DNA from: Eubacterium multiforme | GTDB lineage: Bacteria; Bacillota; Clostridia; Clostridiales; Clostridiaceae | Direction of reading: 5' to 3' | NCBI RefSeq assembly: GCF_030813415.1 | Contig: NZ_JAUSUF010000004.1 | Location: 124,001-188,000, forward strand | Length of the DNA stretch: 64,000 nt | Translations under genes and position numbers: made by a program | Shown here: one piece after another, positions 10,661-20,427 of the stretch | Layout of the letters: every line of letters starts with the position of its first letter | Numbering within the stretch: position 1 is the first letter of the stretch | The notes under the pieces: model-generated | Database searches by the model: none | What the model was told of the DNA's origin: nothing | Seen by the model: only the letters and a program-made list of their open reading frames with translations

Positions 10661-11695
10661 ATGTTTAATATAGTAGAATATGAAGAAATAGAAAAAGATA
10701 AAGATTGCATTTTAATTGATGTTAGAACGCCAAAGGAATTTAATGAAGCAACTATAGAAGGTGCTATAAATATACCAGTACTTTTAGATGATGAAAGAGA
10801 AATTGTTGGAACATTATATGTAAAAGAAAGTGTTGAGAAAGCTAAAAGTAAAGGAATAGAGTTTATTTCTAAAAGGCTTCCAGAAATATTTGATAGAATA
10901 CAAGATATGTATGATCCAAAAAATAAAAAAATAGTTCTCTTTTGCGCAAGGGGTGGAATGAGAAGTGGAAGTTTACATTCTCTTTTATATTCTCTAGGTC
11001 TTAGAGTTTATAAATTAAGAGGTGGTTATAAAGCTTACAGAAAATATATAAATGAAAATCTTGAAAAGGTAAATAAAGATGTTAAATATATAGTTTTACA
11101 TGGAAAAACAGGTATTGGAAAAACTGAATATTTAAAAACTTTAAAAGAAAGAGGTTTTGATATACTAGATTTAGAAGGAGCTGCAAATCATAGAGGTTCT
11201 CTTTTAGGAAGTGTATCCCTTGGAAATGCTAATAGTCAAAAAAAGTTTGAAACTAAAATTTTTGAAGAACTTAAAAATAGAAAAAGTAATGTTGTATTTG
11301 TAGAAGGAGAAAGTAAAAGAATAGGGAATATAATAATTCCAGGATATATTTTTGACTCTATGAATAAAGGAATTAATATTTATATTGAAGATTCTATTGA
11401 AAATAGAAGCAAAATATTAATAAAAGAATACATAAAAGGTAAGGATAGTGTTAAAGAACTAATTACTTGTATAGAAAACCTTAAAAGATATTTAAATAGT
11501 GATAGAGTAGAAGAATATAAAACTCTTTTAGAAAAGGGTGATTATAAAACTGTTTGTGAAGAGCTTATGGTTAAATATTATGATCCATTATATTCTAATA
11601 GTTTTAAAATAAATAATTTTTGTGAGAAAATAATAAACAAAGATAGAGAAGAAACAATTAATAAATTAATAGATATTTATAACAAAAATGCTTAA
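10661..11695 (+). CDS. mnmH: tRNA 2-selenouridine synthase (rhodanese plus P-loop)
   Basis: MnmH (SelU/YbbB) replaces sulfur by selenium in 2-thiouridine at tRNA position 34, using selenophosphate, via an S-geranyl intermediate. The 344-residue protein has an N-terminal rhodanese domain (LIDVRTPKEF, active-site Cys95 in FCARGGMRSGS). A P-loop domain follows with GKTGIGKT at about 148-155 and LEGAANHRGSLLG, which is diagnostic for SelU. An in-frame TTG at 10607 exists, but GAGG lies just before the ATG at 10661. Its stop is 13 bp before parE, so it is the first gene of a topoisomerase operon. Function requires selenophosphate synthase (SelD), which is not in this window. Confidence 0.9.
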   Translation: MFNIVEYEEIEKDKDCILIDVRTPKEFNEATIEGAINIPVLLDDEREIVGTLYVKESVEKAKSKGIEFISKRLPEIFDRIQDMYDPKNKKIVLFCARGGMRSGSLHSLLYSLGLRVYKLRGGYKAYRKYINENLEKVNKDVKYIVLHGKTGIGKTEYLKTLKERGFDILDLEGAANHRGSLLGSVSLGNANSQKKFETKIFEELKNRKSNVVFVEGESKRIGNIIIPGYIFDSMNKGINIYIEDSIENRSKILIKEYIKGKDSVKELITCIENLKRYLNSDRVEEYKTLLEKGDYKTVCEELMVKYYDPLYSNSFKINNFCEKIINKDREETINKLIDIYNKNA

Positions 11696-11708
11696 GGTGG
11701 AGGTAAAA

Positions 11709-13658
11709 ATGGTAAAAGAAAGTAATGCATCATATAATGTTACGGATTTAACATCCTTAGAAAAATTAGAACCGGTAAGAATAAGACCTGGTATGTACAT
11801 AGGTTCTACAGGAAGTAAGGGCCTACACCATTGTGTTTGGGAAATTCTTGATAACTCAATTGATGAAATTTCAAATGGGTATGGTACAAAGGCTACTGTT
11901 ATATTAAATAAGGATAAAAGTGTAACAATAATTGATGATGGAAGAGGTATTCCAACAGGAATTCACCCTATAAAGAAAAAAAGTGGAGTAGAGATGGTAT
12001 ATACAGAACTTCACACAGGAGGAAAGTTTAATAATAAAAATTATAAAACTTCTGGAGGACTTCATGGAGTTGGAGCAGCTGTTGTAAATGCTTTATCAAA
12101 GTGGGTAGAAGTTTATGTTAACCAAAATGGTAAAACTTATAGACAAAGATTTGAATATGCCTATGATAAAGAACTTAAAAAGAATATGCCAGGAACTCCT
12201 GTAACTCCCCTTGAAGTAGTAGGAAAATCTAAAGAGACAGGAACTAAAGTAACATTTCTTCCTGATAAAGAAATATTTTCAACAACTGAATTTAAATTTG
12301 ATATTATAGATGAAAGACTTCAAGAGTTAGCATTCCAAAATAAAGGAATGAGACTTGAACTTATTGATAATAGAAAAGAAGAAGAGGTTAAAAAGGAATA
12401 TTATTCAGAGAGAGGTCTTTTAGACTTTATAGAATATTTAAATGAAAGTAAAATACCTTTACATAAAGATCCTATTTTATTTGATGGAGAAAAGGAATTA
12501 TCAGGAGTTACAATGATTGGTGAAGTTTGTATGCAATTTACAGATTCAACTACTGATAATATTGCAAGTTATGTAAATAATATTCCAACAACAGAAGCTG
12601 GAACTCATGAAACTGGATTTAAAACAGGAATGACAAGAGCCTTTAAGGAATGGTCAAGAAAACTTGGACTTGTAAAAGAAAAGGATAAGGAATTTGAAGG
12701 TGATGACTTAAGAGAAGGAATGACTGCAATAGTTAGAATTAGAATTTCAAATCCTGTTTTTGAAGGACAAACAAAAACTAAGCTTGGAAATAATGAAGCT
12801 TACACTATGATGAATGAACTTGCATATACTAAACTTTCAGAATGGATAGAAGATAATAAAGATTTAGCAAGTAAGATTATAAATAATGCCTTATCTGCAG
12901 CACAAAGAAGAGAAAAAATAAAAAAGATAAATGAAGCTGAAAAGAAAAAGATAGGAAAAGGTGCAGCGCCACTTGCAGGAAAGGTAGCAGTTTGTACTGG
13001 AAGAGATAGAAGCTACAATGAATTTATTGTAGTTGAGGGAGATTCAGCTGGTGGTTCAGTAAAGCAGGCAAGAGATAGAAGATTTCAAAGTATAATGCCT
13101 TCAAAGGGTAAAATAATGAATACTGAGAAGCAAAAACTTGAAAATGTACTAGCTTCAGAGGAACTTAAAATATTTAATACAGCAGTTGGTACAGGAACTT
13201 TAGATAATTATAGTGAAGAAGATTTAAAATACAATAAAATAATAATAATGAGTGATGCTGACGTAGATGGTTATCATATAAGAACTTTATGGATGACTTA
13301 CATTTATAGATATATGAGACCTCTTATAGCAAATGGACATTTATATTTAGCACAGCCACCTCTTTATAAAGTTTATAAAAAGGTTAAGGGAAAAGAAATA
13401 AGTAATTATGCATATAGTGATGAACAATTAGAAGAAGTTAAGAAAAAAATAGGAAAAGGTGCATTAATACAAAGATATAAGGGACTTGGAGAGATGAATC
13501 CAGATCAATTATGGGATACTACTTTAAATCCAGAAAGTAGAACATTACTTCAAGTTACAATAGAAGATGCAGCAAAGGCAGAAAAGATGGTATCCCTTCT
13601 TATGGGAGACATTGTTGAACCTAGAAGAAAATATATGTATAAATACGGAGAATTTTAA
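11709..13658 (+). CDS. parE: DNA topoisomerase IV subunit B (ParE)
   Basis: ATPase subunit of the type IIA topoisomerase that decatenates daughter chromosomes. The 649-residue protein shows the GHKL ATPase motifs RPGMYIGSTG, EILDNSIDE, DDGRGIP and the ATP lid YKTSGGLHGVGAAVVNALS. The TOPRIM domain has VVEGDSAGGS and SDADVDGYH, and the C-terminus has RYKGLGEMNPDQLW. The KTSGGLHGVGAA form and pairing with a ParC-type partner favour ParE over GyrB. The frame opens at 11688, but AAGGTGGAGG at 11694-11703 points to the ATG at 11709. It follows mnmH by 13 bp and precedes parC by 27 bp. Confidence 0.92.
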   Translation: MVKESNASYNVTDLTSLEKLEPVRIRPGMYIGSTGSKGLHHCVWEILDNSIDEISNGYGTKATVILNKDKSVTIIDDGRGIPTGIHPIKKKSGVEMVYTELHTGGKFNNKNYKTSGGLHGVGAAVVNALSKWVEVYVNQNGKTYRQRFEYAYDKELKKNMPGTPVTPLEVVGKSKETGTKVTFLPDKEIFSTTEFKFDIIDERLQELAFQNKGMRLELIDNRKEEEVKKEYYSERGLLDFIEYLNESKIPLHKDPILFDGEKELSGVTMIGEVCMQFTDSTTDNIASYVNNIPTTEAGTHETGFKTGMTRAFKEWSRKLGLVKEKDKEFEGDDLREGMTAIVRIRISNPVFEGQTKTKLGNNEAYTMMNELAYTKLSEWIEDNKDLASKIINNALSAAQRREKIKKINEAEKKKIGKGAAPLAGKVAVCTGRDRSYNEFIVVEGDSAGGSVKQARDRRFQSIMPSKGKIMNTEKQKLENVLASEELKIFNTAVGTGTLDNYSEEDLKYNKIIIMSDADVDGYHIRTLWMTYIYRYMRPLIANGHLYLAQPPLYKVYKKVKGKEISNYAYSDEQLEEVKKKIGKGALIQRYKGLGEMNPDQLWDTTLNPESRTLLQVTIEDAAKAEKMVSLLMGDIVEPRRKYMYKYGEF

Positions 13659-13685
13659 AAAGATAAGAATGGAGTAATTAAGGTT

Positions 13686-16595
13686 ATGGCGAAGAAAGTT
13701 AATAATATACCAGTGGATAAAAATATAATAAGAGTTCCACTAGAGGAAGCAATGCCAGATAATTATCTTCCTTATGCAATTGAAGTTGCAAAGGATAGGG
13801 CACTTCCAGATGTAAGAGATGGATTAAAACCAGTTCATAGAAGAATACTTTATGGAGCCTATCTTTTAAAAGCTTTTCCAGATAGGCCTTATTATAAATC
13901 AGCAAGAATAGTTGGAGATATTTTAGGTAAATTTCACCCACATGGTGATACATCAGTTTATGATGCTATGGTAATTTTAGCCCAAAAGTTTTCAACTAGA
14001 GAACCTCTTATAGATGGACACGGAAACTGGGGTTCTATGGATGGTGATGGAGCAGCAGCAATGAGATATACAGAGGCAAGACTTGCTCCAATTGCTATGG
14101 AAATGATTAGAGATATTGATAAAGATACTGTTGATATGGTACCTAACTATTCAGATAGTGAAATGGAACCTACAGTACTTCCAAGTAGATATCCAAATCT
14201 TTTAGTAAATGGAACCTTTGGTATTGCAGTTGGTCTTGCAACTAATATACCACCTCATAATTTAGGAGAGGTTACAGAGGGAGTTTTAGCATATATTGAT
14301 AATCCAGAAATAACTACAGAAGGATTAATGGAATATATAAAAGGACCAGACCTTCCAACAGGGGGAGTTCTTATAGGAAAAAACTCCTTAAAGTCTGCTT
14401 ATGAATTTGGAGAAGGAAAGGTTTCTTATAGAGCTAAAACTAATATAGAAACTTTAGAAAATGGAAGGCTTGGAATTGTAATTACTGAATTCCCTTATAG
14501 AAGAAATAAATCAAAACTTCTTCAAACTATATCAGAGATGACAGCAGATAAAAGACATGCAAAAGTTTTAGAAGGAATAACAGATATAAGGGATGAATCA
14601 GATAGAAATGGAATAAGAGCTGTTATTGAATTTAAAAAATCTTGCAATAATAAAGAGGTAGAAAAAGTTTTAAAATATTTATTTAAGAAAACAGAACTTC
14701 AATGTAACTTAAGTTTTAATATGGTAGCATTAGCAGATGGTAAGCCAGAGACTATGGGACTTAAAACTATAATAATGCACTATGTTAATCATCAAAAGGA
14801 TATAGTAACTAGAAGAACAAAGAGAGAACTTGAAATTGCAAAGAAAAGATTCCATATTGTTGAAGGCTTTATAAAAGCAATAGATATTATGGATGATGTT
14901 ATAAAAACAATTAGAGCATCAAAATCAAAAAAAGATGCATCAGATAATTTAATTAGTAACTTTGGATTTACAGAAATTCAAGCAGGTGCAATTCTAGAGC
15001 TTATGCTTTATAGACTTACAGGTCTTGAAATTAAAGTATTCCAAAAAGAATACAATGAACTTAAAAAGCAAATTAAAGCTTTAGAAAAAATATTATCACA
15101 GGAAAAAGAGCTTTTAAAGGTAATTAAAAAAGAACTTTCAGAAGTAACTGAAAAGTATAGAAATCCTAGAAGAACAAGCATAATAGAAGATGATAGTGAA
15201 GCTAAGATTGATATTGAAGAACTTATAGTTGTTGAAGATGTTATGGTTACATTATCAAATGATGGATTTATAAAGAGAATTCCAACTAAAAATTATGTTA
15301 GATCAAACCAAGATGCTAATGCCATTGAATATAGAGAAGGAGATTCTCTTAAATTCCTATTTGAATCAAATACTAGAGATAATATTTTAATTTTCACTGA
15401 TAAAGGAAATATGTATCAGTTAAAGGGAATAAATATTCCAGAAGGTAAATGGAAGGACAAAGGGGAAAGAATAGATACATTAATTAAAACATTAAACTTA
15501 GATGAAGAAAATATTATTAATGTTATGTCAGTAACAACTCTACACCCTAATAAGTATCTTCAATTCATTACAGATAAAGGAATAATTAAGAAGAGTTCTT
15601 TAGATAAATTTAAAACTTCATATAGTAGAATACAGGCTATAAAACTAAAGGATAATGAAAAAGTAATAAATGTTATATTATTAAACCAAGATGAAAATAA
15701 AGATTTCCTAAAAATAAAAACAAAGTTAGGTTTAGAATTTAATTTAGAAATACCAGAAATTTTAGATACTCCAAGAAATATAATGGGTACACAATTATTT
15801 ACTATAACAGATATGGATGAAATTACAGAGTGTGAGTATGTAGATAATTTAGAATATAAGGAATTTGCCCTTGGGGCAACAGCTAAAAATACTTTAAAGG
15901 CGTTTTCAAGAGTTTCTAAAAATGATGATTTAAAAACTCATACAGATACATTAAGTGATATTTTATTATTTACTGATAAGGGAAATGTAATTAAAATAAA
16001 AGCATTCTTATTAGAAGGTGTAATTAAAAATGATATTAAAATAGAAAATATTGTTGATGGATTAATGAAAGATGAGAAAATAATAAAAATTACATCTTTA
16101 AAAAATTATGAAGAAAATTTAGCAGTATATGTAATTACTAAAAGTGGTTTAATAAAGAAAACAATTTTAAAGGAATTTTCTAATGATTTTGCATTAACTC
16201 AATATTACAAATTAAAATTTAAAGATGATAAAATAATATCAGTAGAATTAAATGAAATAAATAGTGGCGAAATAGTAATAATAACTAAAAAGGGAATGGG
16301 AATCCGCTTTTTAGCTTCTAATATAAATCCAATGGGAAAAGTAGCTTCAGGAGTTACTGGAATAAGTCTAAAAGAAGATGATGAAGTTATTTATGGAAAA
16401 TATATAGAAAAAAATAATGAAAATGAAATAGCAATAACATCTGAAAGTGATAAAATGTTTATATTGACATCATTAAAGAAAAATATAGAAAAAGTTAAAG
16501 TTACTACTATTAAACTTCAAAATAGAGCTGGTAGAGGTACTGACTTAATGATGGTTTCATTAGATGATGAAGTAAGTGATGTACAATATAATTAG
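13686..16595 (+). CDS. parC: DNA topoisomerase IV subunit A (ParC)
   Basis: Breakage-reunion subunit of topoisomerase IV. It has the winged-helix region [13 protein letters not shown], the quinolone-determining region [13 protein letters not shown] (Asp88, Ser90, Asp93) and the catalytic tyrosine Tyr128 in [12 protein letters not shown]. Coiled-coil and gate regions follow, then a C-terminal beta-pinwheel from about residue 500. At 969 residues it is longer than most ParC proteins (about 750-850), the excess lying in the C-terminal domain. No GyrA-box is evident, consistent with ParC. Substitutions at Asp93 and Ala131 have been reported in fluoroquinolone-resistant C. perfringens as I recall; here both are the unmutated residues. 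It is cotranscribed with parE. Confidence 0.92.
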   Translation: MAKKVNNIPVDKNIIRVPLEEAMPDNYLPYAIEVAKDRALPDVRDGLKPVHRRILYGAYLLKAFPDRPYYKSARIVGDILGKFHPHGDTSVYDAMVILAQKFSTREPLIDGHGNWGSMDGDGAAAMRYTEARLAPIAMEMIRDIDKDTVDMVPNYSDSEMEPTVLPSRYPNLLVNGTFGIAVGLATNIPPHNLGEVTEGVLAYIDNPEITTEGLMEYIKGPDLPTGGVLIGKNSLKSAYEFGEGKVSYRAKTNIETLENGRLGIVITEFPYRRNKSKLLQTISEMTADKRHAKVLEGITDIRDESDRNGIRAVIEFKKSCNNKEVEKVLKYLFKKTELQCNLSFNMVALADGKPETMGLKTIIMHYVNHQKDIVTRRTKRELEIAKKRFHIVEGFIKAIDIMDDVIKTIRASKSKKDASDNLISNFGFTEIQAGAILELMLYRLTGLEIKVFQKEYNELKKQIKALEKILSQEKELLKVIKKELSEVTEKYRNPRRTSIIEDDSEAKIDIEELIVVEDVMVTLSNDGFIKRIPTKNYVRSNQDANAIEYREGDSLKFLFESNTRDNILIFTDKGNMYQLKGINIPEGKWKDKGERIDTLIKTLNLDEENIINVMSVTTLHPNKYLQFITDKGIIKKSSLDKFKTSYSRIQAIKLKDNEKVINVILLNQDENKDFLKIKTKLGLEFNLEIPEILDTPRNIMGTQLFTITDMDEITECEYVDNLEYKEFALGATAKNTLKAFSRVSKNDDLKTHTDTLSDILLFTDKGNVIKIKAFLLEGVIKNDIKIENIVDGLMKDEKIIKITSLKNYEENLAVYVITKSGLIKKTILKEFSNDFALTQYYKLKFKDDKIISVELNEINSGEIVIITKKGMGIRFLASNINPMGKVASGVTGISLKEDDEVIYGKYIEKNNENEIAITSESDKMFILTSLKKNIEKVKVTTIKLQNRAGRGTDLMMVSLDDEVSDVQYN

Positions 16596-16610
16596 AAAGG
16601 AAGAGATTTT

Positions 16611-17159
16611 ATGAAAAAAGTTGCAGTATTATTAGCAGAGGGCTTTGAAGAAATTGAGGCATTAACAGTGGTGGATGTTTTAAGAAGAGCAGAAATACAT
16701 TGTGATTTAGTTTCAATTAACAGAAAAGAAGTGTTAGGAGCTCATAATATAAAGGTTAGTTCAGACATTTTAATAGATGACATTAAAGATGTAGATATGG
16801 TAGTTTTACCAGGAGGAATGCCAGGGGCTACAAATTTAAGAGATAATAAAAAAGTTATAAAATTAATACAAGAACTTATTAAAAATAATAAGAAGGTAGG
16901 AGCAATATGTGCAGCACCTATTGTTCTTGCAAAGGCAGGAGTTATAGAAGGAGAAGATATAACTTCATATCCAGGTTTTGAAGAGGAACTTAAAGGTGCA
17001 AACTATAAAGAAGATGCAGTTGTTGTAAGTAATAATATAATAACAAGTAGAGGTCCTGCAACAGCTTTAGAATTTGCATATACAATAGTTAAAGAATTAA
17101 ATCCTACAAAAGAAATAGATGTTAGAGATGGAATGCTATACTATATGATAAAAAAGTAA
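16611..17159 (+). CDS. DJ-1/PfpI family protein
   Basis: A 182-residue single-domain protein of the DJ-1 branch of the glutamine-amidotransferase-like superfamily. The start KKVAVLLAEGFEEIEA holds the conserved glutamate. The nucleophile elbow AICAAPIVLA holds Cys100, equivalent to Cys106 of human DJ-1. The end has TSRGPATALEFAYTIV. Members act in oxidative stress handling, with glyoxalase or deglycase activity claimed and disputed; I would not assign a reaction. AGAAAGGAAG precedes the ATG. It begins 15 bp after parC and is followed 17 bp later by recJ, so it is probably part of the same transcript. Confidence 0.9.
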   Translation: MKKVAVLLAEGFEEIEALTVVDVLRRAEIHCDLVSINRKEVLGAHNIKVSSDILIDDIKDVDMVVLPGGMPGATNLRDNKKVIKLIQELIKNNKKVGAICAAPIVLAKAGVIEGEDITSYPGFEEELKGANYKEDAVVVSNNIITSRGPATALEFAYTIVKELNPTKEIDVRDGMLYYMIKK

Positions 17160-17176
17160 ATAGAAGGGTGAATTAA

Positions 17177-18943
17177 ATGAAAGAGAAGTGGCTTGTAAGA
17201 AATAAAAAAGATGAGTTTCAAAGTTTAGCTAAAGATATGGATGAAAATAGTCTTATATTAAGATTGTTAGCAAACAGAGGAATTTCTGATAAAAAGTCTG
17301 CTTCTCTTTTTCTAAAGGGCACAGTAGCTGATATGCATGATAGTTTTTTAATGAAAGATTTAAAACTTGGTGTAGATATCATAAAAGATGCAATTGAAAA
17401 GGGGAAGAAGATAGTTATATATGGGGACTACGATTGTGATGGGGTTTGTAGTACTGCTATTTTATATAAAGGATTAAAAAGACTTAATGCTAATTTTGAG
17501 TATCATATTCCAAATAGGGAAAGTGAAGGATATGGTATGAATTCAGAGAGAATAAAGATTTTAAAAGAAGAAGGAGCAGAAATACTTTTAACCTGTGATA
17601 ACGGAATATCAGCGTTTGAGGAAGTAGAGTATGCAAAAAGTCTTGGACTTACTGTTATAATAACTGATCATCATGATATTCCTTATATTGAAGAAGAGGG
17701 TGTAAGAAAAAAGGCATTTCCTAAAGGGGATGCAGTTATAAATCCTAAAAGAGAAGACTGCAAATATCCATTTAAAAGTCTTTGTGGTGCAGGAGTTGCC
17801 TTTAAATTTATTCAAGGTTTATATAAAGAATTTAATATTAACAATGAAGAAAGTCTAAATTTGTTAGAATATGCTGCTATTGCAACTGTTTGTGATGTAG
17901 TTGAACTATTAGATGAAAATAGAATAATAGTAAAAAAGGGTTTAGAACTTATAAATAATACAAAAACTAAAGGATTAAAAGAACTTATAAATGTTAAAAA
18001 TTTAAAAGATAAGAAAATATCCGAATATCATTTTGGCTTTGTACTAGGACCATGTATTAATGCAACTGGAAGACTTGAGATTGCAGATATATCAGTAGAA
18101 CTTTTAATTACAGAAGATGAAGAAAAAGCTAAAGAACTTGCAATTAGATTAAATGAGCTTAATGAAAAAAGACAAGAGTTAACAATGGATAGCACTGAAA
18201 AAGTAATAGAAAAGGTAGAAAGTACTTTAAAGCCTAATGAAAAAGTTATTTTAGTATATCAGGAAGATATTCATGAAAGTATTGCAGGTATAGTTGCAGG
18301 TCGTGTAAGGGAAAAATATAATTTACCAACTATAGTTATGACTAAAGGAAGCGAAATGCCAAAGGGTTCTGGAAGATCCATTGAAGAATATAATATGTTT
18401 TTTGAGTTATCAAAGTGCAAAAATCTTATGGAGAAGTTTGGAGGTCATCCTATGGCAGCTGGACTTTCAATGAAGGAAGAAAACATACCTTTATTAAGGA
18501 AAGCTCTAAATGATAACTGCACATTAACTGATGAGGATGTAATTCCAAAAGTAATTATAGATGCAAAGCTATCTTTAGAATATATTGATTTTGATTTAGT
18601 TAATAAATTAAATGAAATGAAACCTTTTGGAAAGGGAAATGGAAGCCCTTTATTTGCAGTTAAAGATGTACTTGTAAAAAGAGTTATATTTATGGGTAAA
18701 GAAAAGAACTTTTTAAGATTTAAACTTCAAATGAAAGATGGCAAAACTATAGATGGAGTTAATTTTAATAAATATGATTATTTTAAAGAATTATTTTCTG
18801 AAAAATATGGAGAAGAAGAATTTATGAATTTACAGGATAGAGGATATTGTAATTTTAATATGGACATACTTTATTATCCTGAGATTAATGAGTTTAATGG
18901 AAAGCAAAATATACAACTATCTTTAAAAAGTTTTAGATTGTAA
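17177..18943 (+). CDS. recJ: Single-stranded-DNA-specific exonuclease RecJ
   Basis: A 5'-3' single-strand exonuclease of the DHH superfamily, used in recombination and mismatch or excision repair. The 588-residue protein has DYDCDGVCS at 84-92 (motif I), CDNGIS (motif II), DHHD at 164-167 (motif III) and NPKREDC. The DHHA1 domain has GRSIEEYNMF and KFGGHPMAAGLSM. A C-terminal OB-like domain follows (KPFGKGNGSPLFA). The length equals the short form of RecJ common in clostridia. The start is supported by AGAAGGGTG. It follows the DJ-1 gene by 17 bp. A spaced regulatory role like that of NrnA-type DHH proteins is excluded by length and domains. Confidence 0.93.
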   Translation: MKEKWLVRNKKDEFQSLAKDMDENSLILRLLANRGISDKKSASLFLKGTVADMHDSFLMKDLKLGVDIIKDAIEKGKKIVIYGDYDCDGVCSTAILYKGLKRLNANFEYHIPNRESEGYGMNSERIKILKEEGAEILLTCDNGISAFEEVEYAKSLGLTVIITDHHDIPYIEEEGVRKKAFPKGDAVINPKREDCKYPFKSLCGAGVAFKFIQGLYKEFNINNEESLNLLEYAAIATVCDVVELLDENRIIVKKGLELINNTKTKGLKELINVKNLKDKKISEYHFGFVLGPCINATGRLEIADISVELLITEDEEKAKELAIRLNELNEKRQELTMDSTEKVIEKVESTLKPNEKVILVYQEDIHESIAGIVAGRVREKYNLPTIVMTKGSEMPKGSGRSIEEYNMFFELSKCKNLMEKFGGHPMAAGLSMKEENIPLLRKALNDNCTLTDEDVIPKVIIDAKLSLEYIDFDLVNKLNEMKPFGKGNGSPLFAVKDVLVKRVIFMGKEKNFLRFKLQMKDGKTIDGVNFNKYDYFKELFSEKYGEEEFMNLQDRGYCNFNMDILYYPEINEFNGKQNIQLSLKSFRL

Positions 18944-19034
18944 TTAAAAAGAGGTTGTAATTTAAAATAAAGTATATATTATAAAAATGTATGATATGAA
19001 AAAGTTAAATAGAAATATTAAGGAGAGGATATTT

Positions 19035-20114
19035 TTGAGCAAATATAAAATAATAATGACTGGAGGGGGAACAGCAGGTCATGTTACTCCTAACTTAGCA
19101 TTAGTTCCTTCATTAAAAGAAGATGGATTTGAAATAAAATACATAGGAAGTAAAGATGGAATAGAAAAAGAAATTATAACAAGCAATAACATTCCTTATT
19201 ATGGAATATCATCAGGAAAATTAAGAAGATATTTTGATATAAAGAATTTTACAGATCCATTTAAGGTTTTAAAGGGGATTCATGAAGCAAAAAGAATATT
19301 ATCAAAGGAAAAGCCAGATGTTATATTTTCTAAAGGTGGTTTTGTAACAGTTCCAGTTGTTATAGCAGCATCAATGAAAAAGATACCTGTAGTTTCTCAT
19401 GAATCAGATATTACTCCAGGTCTTGCAAATAAGCTAGCTTCTCCTTTTTGTAGTAAACTATGTGTTACATTTAGGGAAAGTTTACAGTTTGTTAAAAACA
19501 ATAAGGGAGTTTTGACAGGAAGTCCTATTAGAAAGGAAATTTTAACTGGTTCAAAACTTAAAGGAAAAGAAATATGTGGCTTTAATGATGATAAGGATGT
19601 AATTCTTATCATGGGGGGAAGTTTGGGGTCTAAAGTAATTAATGACGCCATAAGAAAGAATATATATAATATTCTGAAAAGTAATAATATTATCCATATC
19701 TGTGGGAAGGGTAATTTAGATGAAAGTTTGCAAAATATTGATGGATACAAACAATTTGAGTATGTAAGTGATGAACTTACTCATCTAATGCATGCAGCTG
19801 ATTATATAATTTCAAGGGCAGGTGCTAACTCTATCTTTGAATTCCTAGCACTAAAAAAGCCAACTTTACTAATTCCACTTTCAAAAAATGCAAGTAGAGG
19901 AGATCAGATTTTAAATGCAAACTCCTTTAAAAAGGAAGGGTTTTCACTTGTAATGCAAGAAGAAGAACTTGAAAATGACGGAATTTTAAAAGGAATAAAA
20001 ATGTTAAAAGAAAGTAAACAACAATTGATTAAAAATATGAATGAAAGTAAGATGAATGACGGTGTTAAAGAAATTATAAATGTGATAAAAAGTAGCATTC
20101 AAAGGAAAAATTAA
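19035..20114 (+). CDS. murG: UDP-GlcNAc:undecaprenyl-PP-MurNAc-pentapeptide GlcNAc transferase
   Basis: MurG makes lipid II from lipid I on the inner face of the membrane. The N-terminal signature [18 protein letters not shown] is intact. The donor-binding part contains [14 protein letters not shown], the UDP-binding [17 protein letters not shown] and [19 protein letters not shown] place the start at TTG 19035, six bases after AGGAGAGG at 19021-19028. The longer frame from ATG 18987 would put an unusual 16-residue extension before the conserved glycine loop. The resulting 359 residues are normal for MurG. It lies outside a division-cell-wall cluster, after recJ, with 91 bp between them. Confidence 0.93.
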   Translation: MSKYKIIMTGGGTAGHVTPNLALVPSLKEDGFEIKYIGSKDGIEKEIITSNNIPYYGISSGKLRRYFDIKNFTDPFKVLKGIHEAKRILSKEKPDVIFSKGGFVTVPVVIAASMKKIPVVSHESDITPGLANKLASPFCSKLCVTFRESLQFVKNNKGVLTGSPIRKEILTGSKLKGKEICGFNDDKDVILIMGGSLGSKVINDAIRKNIYNILKSNNIIHICGKGNLDESLQNIDGYKQFEYVSDELTHLMHAADYIISRAGANSIFEFLALKKPTLLIPLSKNASRGDQILNANSFKKEGFSLVMQEEELENDGILKGIKMLKESKQQLIKNMNESKMNDGVKEIINVIKSSIQRKN

Positions 20115-20174
20115 CTAGCATAAAATGCATAATAACAAATAAAAAATTTATATATATTAATTAAAGTTAACAAC

Positions 20175-20202
20175 TTGCAAATTTAAAATTGTGTTATATA
20201 AT
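20175..20202 (+). promoter_or_regulatory. Candidate sigma-A promoter upstream of PFOR
   Basis: TTGCAA (20175-20180), 16-bp spacer and TATAAT (20197-20202). This leaves a leader of about 220 nt before the PFOR start. A TTAACAA half-site of Rex type (20167-20173) touches the -35 box. Confidence 0.5.
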
Positions 20203-20218
20203 AAAAGAGACGGCTTTT

Positions 20219-20259
20219 TTGTTAATAAAAGTATTTATTTATAAATAAACTATTAACAA
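20219..20259 (+). repeat. Long inverted repeat with Rex-like half-sites in the PFOR leader
   Basis: TTGTTAATA (20219-20227) and TATTAACAA (20251-20259) form a perfect 9-bp repeat. Between them is a 16-bp palindrome TTTATTTATAAATAAA (20234-20249). TTGTTAA/TTAACAA are the half-sites of the redox repressor Rex, but their spacing here is far wider than the canonical 4 nt. The rest of the 313-bp gap 20115-20427 is AT-rich leader without other recognisable elements. Confidence 0.45.
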
Positions 20260-20427
20260 GATATCTTATAAATTTTAGGTATTAAATAAAATTGTATTTT
20301 ATGTTTTTCATGAGGATATAATTTTATTTTATATATAGAACATAGAAAACTTTCTCAGGTTTTTTATGATTAATAAAATTTAAAAATTTATATTTTTAGT
20401 TTTTATAATAGAAAGAGGGGTCACGCG

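Noticed and set aside
20115-20427. A small protein gene in the gap before PFOR
   Set aside because: All frames are interrupted by stops within a few dozen codons and none has a ribosome binding site.
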